From NCBI GenBank assembly GCA_902363625.1, contig CABJAS010000007.1, positions 124,001 to 188,000 of the forward strand: a stretch of DNA of 64,000 nt. The letters run 5' to 3'. Below the pieces are notes generated by a model. It saw only the letters and a program-made list of their open reading frames with translations, did no database searches and was not told the origin of the DNA. Position numbers and translations under genes: made by a program. Positions within the stretch are counted from its first letter, which is position 1; every line of letters begins with the position of its first letter. The stretch comes from Clostridiaceae bacterium (lineage in GTDB: Bacteria; Bacillota_I; Bacilli_A; Erysipelotrichales; Coprobacillaceae). This document shows positions 58,282 through 64,000 of this stretch, piece by piece.

Positions 58282-58827
58282 ATGCCGCCACGTCCAAAGG
58301 TAAGTAAAGAAGATATAATTGATAAGGCTTATATCCTTATTAAAGAGGAGGGAATTGAGCAGTTAAATGCGCGAGCTTTAGCCAATCAGCTGGGATGCTC
58401 CACTCAGCCTATCTTTAAGAATTTTAAAAATATGGAAGAATTAAAACAGAGTACAAAGAAAAAAATTGACGAACAGTATGATGCTTTTATCTTGAAGCAT
58501 GTCGATTCCAACGATGCATTGTTTACCATTGCTAATGCTTATATTCACTTTGCTAGTGAATATAAGCATTTGTTTGGGGCTTTATTTGTTCATCCATTGA
58601 TAGAAAGTAGAAACGTGAGTGAGGTGTTAACCTCTTCATGGAACTTAGAAACCATTGCAAATTGTCAAAAACAATATGTATTATCAAGAAAACAGGCAGA
58701 AGATTTATATCGTGATGTTCGTTTCTATAGTCATGGGATTGCTGCACAAATCTATGCAGGAACGATCATTTTAAGTAAAGGAGAGATAGAAGAATTGGTC
58801 AGAAATGCGATTGACCGATTTAGGTAA
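58282..58827 (+). CDS. TetR-family transcriptional regulator
   Basis: 181 residues. N-terminal HTH (IIDKAYILIKEEGIEQLNAR ... ANQLGCSTQPIFKNF) and a ligand-binding helical domain. Ribosome site AAAGGGGAA. The stop codon directly abuts the start of the ABC exporter gene, so regulator and exporter are one operon. Confidence 0.9.
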   Translation: MPPRPKVSKEDIIDKAYILIKEEGIEQLNARALANQLGCSTQPIFKNFKNMEELKQSTKKKIDEQYDAFILKHVDSNDALFTIANAYIHFASEYKHLFGALFVHPLIESRNVSEVLTSSWNLETIANCQKQYVLSRKQAEDLYRDVRFYSHGIAAQIYAGTIILSKGEIEELVRNAIDRFR

Positions 58828-60462
58828 ATGAACAATTTATATATATTAAAGAAGTATTTTAAATTGGCAAAAGTAAAAAAGAGATATACGTTTTATTTGA
58901 TTATCACATCATTATTGGCAGATGGTCCCTATATGTTTACCTCTTTATTATTCAGCTATGCGATTAAATTTTTAACTATTCAAAAAATGGATACAGTAAT
59001 TTTCATTTTTGTCCTGTATTTTGCTTTAAAGATCATATCTAAGATTGCCAGAATAGCAAATTATCAGGCAGCAAAGCTTTATTATAATGAAAGCTATATG
59101 CAGTTGCAAGGTCAGGTCTTAGATAAAGTGAATGATCTTGAATATGACTATTTTACGAATGAAAGAAAGAGTCATCTTATTAATACGATTAATATTGATA
59201 TCAAGGAGCTTGCTGATTTTGGTACATGGCTTTCAAGATCACTGTTTCTGGTAATTTCTTTTTTAGTTTCAATCATTATTCTTTGGCAAATCAGTTTTGC
59301 TTTGATGGTCTTTGGAGTTGTGGTCAATGGAATCGTGATTTATATTCTGAATCGCTATAATGACCATTATGAGAAGAGCATGTTTAAAGCCAAACAACAG
59401 ACGGATAAAGAAGTAGGGTTCTTTTCTCAAATTATGAACGGGATGTCAGAAATCAAAATTTTTGATTTATTAGTTCAATTTAAACAGATATATCATCGCC
59501 ACAACGAAGATTATCTGATTGAGCATGACCGTATGATCAATAATAATATTATTAAAAATATCGTCAGTCCGGCAATAACGATGCTGGCAGAGATTTTATT
59601 AATGATATATTCTGTCTATTATTGTTTTAAAGGAATATTTGGCATTGAAACAGTACTGATTATTCAATCCTATTTTGGAAATTTGTTTGGCTCTTTGAGT
59701 GAGCTCGTCACAATTTTAGGGGAGCTACGTTTAAAGAAGGTCTCCATTGACCGTTACGCTCAATTTTTAGAGGAAGAAGTCTTGCTTCAAAATAAGCAGG
59801 ATTGGCAGCCGATAAAGGTAAATGGGGAAGTGACACTAAAAGATGTTACCTTTTCCTATCATAAGCAAGTGAACTTGTCTCATTTGAATCTAACTTTTAA
59901 ACCAGGAAAAATTACAGGCTTGGTAGGAAGCAGCGGCAGTGGTAAGAGTACGATCTTGAAATTGATTCTAGGATTTATTCATCCGAATTCCGGAAAAGTA
60001 ATGATCGATGATCAGAATTTGTCTGGAATCAGCCGTTCTGCGCTATCTCAAATGGTAACCATGGTGAATCAAGATCCATTCATTTTTAACCTATCCATCT
60101 ACGATAACTTTGCTTTAATCAATCCTGACCGGAAAAGAATAGAAGAAGTATGCAAAAAAGTGCATCTTTATGATTACATCATGTCTCTGCCACAGCAGTT
60201 TGATACGATTTTAAATGAGAATGCAACGGATTTATCAGGGGGACAAAAACAACGCTTAGCGATTGCCAGAGCCTTATTAAAAAACACCAAGATTATCTTG
60301 TTTGATGAGATTACCAGTGCATTAGATGAACATCTTTCAGAAGATATATTGGGATTTTTAAAAGAAATTAAGCAAGATCATACGATCATTATGATCACCC
60401 ATCGTTCAAAAGAATATCAGCTTTGTGATGAAATTATTGATTTGAATACGTTAAGCATATAA
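58828..60462 (+). CDS. ABC exporter (permease-ATPase fusion)
   Basis: 544 residues: six transmembrane helices, then an NBD with Walker A VGSSGSGKSTI, Q-loop, signature DLSGGQKQRLAIARAL, Walker B IILFDEITSALD and switch ITHRSKE. The sites are complete, so it can act as a homodimer. Substrate unknown; TetR control suggests a toxic compound or peptide. No separate ribosome site beyond coupling to tetR. Confidence 0.88.
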   Translation: MNNLYILKKYFKLAKVKKRYTFYLIITSLLADGPYMFTSLLFSYAIKFLTIQKMDTVIFIFVLYFALKIISKIARIANYQAAKLYYNESYMQLQGQVLDKVNDLEYDYFTNERKSHLINTINIDIKELADFGTWLSRSLFLVISFLVSIIILWQISFALMVFGVVVNGIVIYILNRYNDHYEKSMFKAKQQTDKEVGFFSQIMNGMSEIKIFDLLVQFKQIYHRHNEDYLIEHDRMINNNIIKNIVSPAITMLAEILLMIYSVYYCFKGIFGIETVLIIQSYFGNLFGSLSELVTILGELRLKKVSIDRYAQFLEEEVLLQNKQDWQPIKVNGEVTLKDVTFSYHKQVNLSHLNLTFKPGKITGLVGSSGSGKSTILKLILGFIHPNSGKVMIDDQNLSGISRSALSQMVTMVNQDPFIFNLSIYDNFALINPDRKRIEEVCKKVHLYDYIMSLPQQFDTILNENATDLSGGQKQRLAIARALLKNTKIILFDEITSALDEHLSEDILGFLKEIKQDHTIIMITHRSKEYQLCDEIIDLNTLSI

Positions 60463-60488
60463 AAAGGGGTATCCGAAGATATCCCTTT
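60463..60488. terminator. Terminator shared by the exporter and the convergent YcaQ-like gene
   Basis: 11-bp stem AAAGGGGTATC-CGAA-GATATCCCTTT with one G-U pair. The minus strand ends in TTTTTATA, a good U tract; the plus strand has only three T. Confidence 0.75.
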
Positions 60489-61642
60489 CAGCCTAAAAAC
60501 TGTGAAAATCGTTCCTTTTCTTTTTCAAATAAGTCATTGAAATTAGGATTCGGTATAAACCCTTCCTCCCACCAAATTTGATCAATTTCAAAATGAGAGG
60601 TTGAACGGTCAGGATCAAAGCGTCCGACTAAATGATCTTTGTATAAAATAGGTAAAACATAGTAGCCAAACTGGCGGTCTTTTACTGGCTTATACACCTC
60701 CCAACGGTATTCAAAATCGAATAACTCTTGAATCAGCTGACGATCCCAAATCAAATTATCCAGTGGAGCGATGAAACGAACGAACGGTGATAGTCGTATC
60801 GGTGTTTCCAGCTGTTTTAAGTGTTCAGTCGCAACATAATAATGATACTTCGAATCACTGATGCGAAATTCTGTTAATTTCCCTTTTTCGCATAATGAAC
60901 GAATAGCCGCTTTGCGTGCAGTGCTGTTGGAAAGGTGAAGCCCCTGCCAGCCCTGACCGGAGCGATCCCAATAAAAGCCAATACTATTGATTCTTCTCAA
61001 AGTATACCATTCAATAAAAGAAAGATCGTCTTCAAAAGGATCTTCACTTAATAAATAGGAAGATGGAATCAATTTTTCGATACAGTCATAAATTTTCATG
61101 GCACCATTGCGAGAATGGATGCCAAGGCGTTCATGGGCATACAAATAGTCTAAAGCAACACTGGCAATTCGACTATTCCCCCAGTCACTCTTGTTTAATG
61201 CACTAAATGAAAGATCTTTTCCTGAACAGGGCGCCTTTTCTTTGAATTCATCAAAGACATCATCAATATACGTATATACTTCCTCTTGATGACGATACTT
61301 AATAGCAAGTTCATTATAATGGGCAAAGTGCTGACGGACACGTTTGAAATAGGGGTATTGAGACATTGGATAAATGCAGACCTCCTTATCATAGCCATCG
61401 ACCAAAAGCCGATCTTTATAAAGCAGCTGATCTAAAGTAGTGCGATCGATATGGGAAAAACGGCTGAATAGGACAATCTCAGGATTTCGTCCTACGATAT
61501 TCAAGGGATCATATTGAATAGAGCCAACCTTTTGCAGATAGCGAAGAATACCACGGTTATTTTTTCCATGTGTATTTAATTTATCTAAGCCATGATAGCG
61601 AATTAAAAAACGTCTCGCTTGTGTTTTGGATAATGTAAGCAT
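60488..61642 (-). CDS. YcaQ/AlkX-family crosslink-repair DNA glycosylase-like protein
   Basis: 384 residues of the HTH_42 winged-helix superfamily. N-terminal TQARRFLIRYHGLD; the catalytic-type QxD appears as GSIQYDPLNIVGRNPE (Gln-Tyr-Asp), the pattern of YcaQ rather than the QxQ of AlkZ. C-terminal FVRFIAPLDNLIWDR and VGRFDPDRS are conserved in the family. In E. coli such enzymes remove interstrand crosslinks and bulky N7 adducts. Convergent to the exporter. Confidence 0.85.
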   Translation of the reverse strand: MLTLSKTQARRFLIRYHGLDKLNTHGKNNRGILRYLQKVGSIQYDPLNIVGRNPEIVLFSRFSHIDRTTLDQLLYKDRLLVDGYDKEVCIYPMSQYPYFKRVRQHFAHYNELAIKYRHQEEVYTYIDDVFDEFKEKAPCSGKDLSFSALNKSDWGNSRIASVALDYLYAHERLGIHSRNGAMKIYDCIEKLIPSSYLLSEDPFEDDLSFIEWYTLRRINSIGFYWDRSGQGWQGLHLSNSTARKAAIRSLCEKGKLTEFRISDSKYHYYVATEHLKQLETPIRLSPFVRFIAPLDNLIWDRQLIQELFDFEYRWEVYKPVKDRQFGYYVLPILYKDHLVGRFDPDRSTSHFEIDQIWWEEGFIPNPNFNDLFEKEKERFSQFLG

Positions 61643-61825
61643 AAATTCACCCGCCTTTTAAGCTCATTATACAAGATTCTTTCTTTTTTAGCGACCATTA
61701 ACTGATAGAGGTAGACTGTATTTTTCTTTTTTAGATAAAACAATTTCTATTTTTCGCTAGTGAGTAGTGCTTTTTCATAGAAAAAGTGATAAAATATGTC
61801 CAGATAAAAATAAAGGGGGATAAAG

Positions 61826-62809
61826 ATGAAAATTAGAATTGGAATCGTTGGTTATGGAAACCTTGGTCGTGGAGTGGAAAGTGCCGTTATAAATAGTGAC
61901 GATATGGAATTGGTAGGCGTATTTACTCGTCGTGATCCAAGTACTGTTCATACACATACTTCACTGCCTGTTTATAAAATGGAAGAAGCTTTCAATATGA
62001 AAGATAAGATTGATGTCATGATCCTGTGTGGGGGAAGCGCAAATGACCTGCCTGTTCAAACACCGCAATTTGCAGAGTGCTTTAATGTGGTTGATAGTTT
62101 TGATACTCACGCTAAAATACCAGAACATTTTAATCGTGTGAACGAAGCTTGTAAAATCGGACAAACCATCGCTGTCATTTCAGCTGGCTGGGATCCGGGA
62201 ATGTTTTCACTAAACCGTTTATATGGACAGGCAATCCTGCCTCATGGAGCGGATTATACATTTTGGGGAAAAGGAGTCAGCCAAGGTCACTCTGATGCGA
62301 TTCGCAGAATCGATGGAGTAAAAGATGCCCGTCAATATACAATTCCGGTAGAAGCGGCATTGGAAAGCGTTCGTGATGGACAGAACCCTACCCTAACAAC
62401 AAGACAAAAACATACACGTGAATGTTTTGTGGTGGCTAAAGAAGGGGCAGATTTAGCAAAGATTGAAGAAACAATCAAGACAATGCCTAACTACTTTGCC
62501 GATTATGATACAACAGTGCATTTTATCAGTGAAGATGAACTGCAAAGAGATCATCAGGGAATTCCACATGGCGGTGTTGTATTTAGAAGCGGAACTACCG
62601 GATTCGATCAGGAAAATAAGCATGTGATCGAATATCGTTTAAAATTAGATTCTAATCCTGAGTTTACTTCAAGTGTATTAGTAGCCTATGCCAGAGCGGC
62701 ATATAGAATGCACCAAGAGGGGATGAGTGGCTGCAAAACCGTATTGGATATTGTCCCAGCTTATTTACACCCTGCTGATGGAGAAGAATTACGTAAAAAC
62801 TTATTATAA
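61826..62809 (+). CDS. ddh: meso-Diaminopimelate dehydrogenase
   Basis: 327 residues. NADPH-dependent one-step synthesis of meso-DAP from tetrahydrodipicolinate for peptidoglycan and lysine. N-terminal Rossmann motif IRIGIVGYGNLGRGVE, then FTRRDP, SAGWDPGMFSLNRLYG, KGVSQGHSDAIRRIDGV and the C-terminal ARAAYRMHQEG are characteristic. Ribosome site AAGGGGG. The dehydrogenase branch is used in a subset of Bacillota and other bacteria. Confidence 0.96.
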   Translation: MKIRIGIVGYGNLGRGVESAVINSDDMELVGVFTRRDPSTVHTHTSLPVYKMEEAFNMKDKIDVMILCGGSANDLPVQTPQFAECFNVVDSFDTHAKIPEHFNRVNEACKIGQTIAVISAGWDPGMFSLNRLYGQAILPHGADYTFWGKGVSQGHSDAIRRIDGVKDARQYTIPVEAALESVRDGQNPTLTTRQKHTRECFVVAKEGADLAKIEETIKTMPNYFADYDTTVHFISEDELQRDHQGIPHGGVVFRSGTTGFDQENKHVIEYRLKLDSNPEFTSSVLVAYARAAYRMHQEGMSGCKTVLDIVPAYLHPADGEELRKNLL

Positions 62810-62815
62810 TAAATG

Positions 62816-62850
62816 AAGCATAGAAATCATGGCTGTTTCTGTGCTTTTTC
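62816..62850 (+). terminator. Terminator after ddh
   Basis: 11-bp stem AAGCATAGAAA / TTTCTGTGCTT (one G-U pair) followed by five T. Confidence 0.85.
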
Positions 62851-62967
62851 TTTTGATGAAATCTGATTAAATAAATATTATGAAATAAGTATTATAAAGA
62901 TTGAGTAAATAGATAAGATATTTAAAATTACATGTCTTGTTTAGAATAAATAAACTTAACAGCGATG

Positions 62968-62998
62968 TTGACAGATTCGTTACGTTTCACTGTAAGAT
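62968..62998 (+). promoter_or_regulatory. Candidate promoter of the MgtC-family gene
   Basis: TTGACA (62968-62973) followed 17-19 bases later by TGTAAG or TAAGAT. The leader to the start codon is about 65 bases. Confidence 0.45.
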
Positions 62999-63070
62999 AG
63001 TTTTATAAATTGAATAGATAGTCTTTTTAAAGATAAACGGACTATATTGATATTATTAAGGAGGAGAACA

Positions 63071-63730
63071 ATGAGTGGAGAAACAATGTTAGAATTAGAA
63101 TATTTACTGCGTGTTTTGATAGCTGCTGTCTGTGGCTGTCTGATCGGATATGAACGCAATAACCGCAATAAGGAGGCTGGAATCAGAACCCATATGATTG
63201 TTGCTTTTGGATCAGCTTTGATTATGGTGATTTCCAAATATGCTTTCTTTGATATGCCGGGACAAGCCGATGTTTCCCGTATCGCTGCACAGGTAGTAAG
63301 CGGAATTGGCTTTTTAGGTGCCGGAATTATTTTTGTTCGTAATGAAACGGTCAACGGTCTGACGACTGCGGCGGGTGTTTGGGCAACCGCAGGTATTGGG
63401 ATGTGCATCGGAAGCGGAATGTACGTTTTAGGCATTGCTGCTACCATTGGCATGCTGTTGATTCAAATTATTTCACATACGCGTTTATTTTATCGTCACA
63501 TGAATGAACATAGCTATTTGGAATTAGAAGTAGATCAAGTCGATTCCATCTCTAAATTAAATACTTTATTTGAAACAAATAAGATTCCGATTTATTCGAT
63601 GAGTGTGGATAAGCAAAAGGATCAGTCCATCCATATAAAATTAGAGATTGAATATCCTAAAACAAGAGATAAAAAAGACTTGCTTACTTTACTGAGCCAG
63701 CAGTCTTTCATATTAAAATGTCAGTATTAA
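63071..63730 (+). CDS. MgtC/SapB-family membrane protein
   Basis: 219 residues. The family core is clear: LIGYERNNRNKEAGIRTHM, AAQVVSGIGFLGAGIIF and VNGLTTAAGVWATAGIGM, with four to five transmembrane helices, then a soluble ACT-like C-terminus (about residues 145-219). ATG 63071 follows AAGGAGGAG; the longer frame from 63047 would start inside that site. MgtC-like proteins take part in magnesium homeostasis. Confidence 0.92.
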   Translation: MSGETMLELEYLLRVLIAAVCGCLIGYERNNRNKEAGIRTHMIVAFGSALIMVISKYAFFDMPGQADVSRIAAQVVSGIGFLGAGIIFVRNETVNGLTTAAGVWATAGIGMCIGSGMYVLGIAATIGMLLIQIISHTRLFYRHMNEHSYLELEVDQVDSISKLNTLFETNKIPIYSMSVDKQKDQSIHIKLEIEYPKTRDKKDLLTLLSQQSFILKCQY

Positions 63731-63740
63731 CAGTACAATT

Positions 63741-63766
63741 AAATCCGGTAATATCGGATTTTTTTG
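63741..63766 (+). terminator. Terminator after the MgtC-family gene
   Basis: Stem AAATCCG / CGGATTT followed by a T tract. Confidence 0.82.
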
Positions 63767-63827
63767 TTAAAACAGAAGGAATAGTGGCAGAAAATTGACA
63801 ATTTTCTACTTTATTTTTCAAGACTAA

Positions 63828-63856
63828 TTTACATTGCAGGCAGGGTATATTATAAT
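63828..63856 (+). promoter_or_regulatory. Promoter of the CofE-like gene
   Basis: TTTACA (63828-63833), 17-base spacer, TATAAT (63851-63856). A Shine-Dalgarno sequence AGAAGGGG precedes the ATG at 63898. Confidence 0.7.
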
Positions 63857-63897
63857 ATGTCTGTATGCAGTAATTTAAATTTAGAAGGGGCGTTATT

Positions 63898-64000
63898 ATG
63901 GAAAGAAAAGTTGGAACCGTTTCAAGAGGGATTCGTTGCCCGATTATCAGAGAAGGAGACGATTTAGCTAAAGTCGTTGTTGACAGTGTATTGGATGCTG
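63898..64000 (+). CDS. CofE-like (F420-0:gamma-glutamyl ligase family) protein, cut by window edge
   Basis: Only the first 34 codons are visible. The start VGTVSRGIRCPIIREGDDL is the N-terminal pattern of the CofE/F420-0:gamma-glutamyl ligase superfamily. In Bacillota without coenzyme F420 the same fold may act on another substrate, so the exact reaction is open. Confidence 0.65.
   Translation, partial: MERKVGTVSRGIRCPIIREGDDLAKVVVDSVLDA

Noticed and set aside
62980..63453. 157-codon minus-strand frame over the MgtC-family gene
   Set aside because: Pro/Ala/Ile-rich mirror of Gly-rich membrane motifs; no family match.

Overview
The window is a stretch of low-GC Gram-positive (Bacillota) chromosome. 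The gene content (meso-diaminopimelate dehydrogenase, a TetM-type factor, a CofE-like ligase, LysR next to purA, many AGGAGG ribosome sites, no outer-membrane genes) suggests a gut Erysipelotrichia-like bacterium. That taxonomic guess is inference. Both edges cut genes: a copper ATPase on the left and a CofE-like ligase on the right.

Region 1 (1-16990) is mostly housekeeping. It holds copper export (copA with a CopZ-like tail, csoR), a DUF4230 protein and a DUF975-like membrane protein, proline synthesis (proB, proA), a MarR-controlled heterodimeric ABC exporter, a DUF368 protein (polyprenyl-phosphate flippase family), a CinA-like protein with an odd C-terminus, a LysR regulator divergent from purA, then guaA.

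Region 2 (about 17000-49300) is an A+T-rich accessory and defence island that starts right after the guaA terminator. Its centrepiece (18911-32055) is a one-direction cluster that looks like a non-canonical DNA phosphorothioation system: an XRE regulator with a palindromic operator, a DndC-like PAPS-reductase with a zinc ribbon and a ferredoxin domain, a DUF4007 protein, a 1170-residue BrxC/PglY-like ATPase, a DndA-like cysteine desulfurase, a PLD-nuclease/helicase of the Dnd-restriction type (broken by one frameshift), a 58-residue protein, a DndD-like SMC ATPase, an unrecognised 180-residue protein and a topoisomerase-type zinc-ribbon protein. No DndB or classical DndE is seen. Around it lie a frameshifted OLD-type nuclease, an AbiE-like toxin-antitoxin pair, a Phd/ParE pair, an intact IS30 element plus a 214-bp identical fragment of it that together bracket the cluster, a dead ISL3 element, a helicase-DUF2726 fusion, a MazG plus nuclease/DUF2075 pair, an unusual lipoprotein/membrane-protein pair and several gene remnants.

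Region 3 (about 49300-64000) returns to chromosomal genes: a membrane EAL protein with a degenerate GGDEF domain, a TetM-like GTPase fused to a Rae1/YacP-type NYN nuclease, a DUF89 protein, PTS IIB-like genes with an RpiR regulator, a TetR-ABC exporter operon with tandem operators, a YcaQ-type DNA glycosylase, ddh, an MgtC-family protein and the start of a CofE-like ligase.

Several genes (OLD, PLD-helicase, ISL3 transposase, PTS IIB-like, RpiR) differ from an intact reading frame by single-base shifts, mostly in short A/T runs. These may be real decay, phase switching or residual assembly error.
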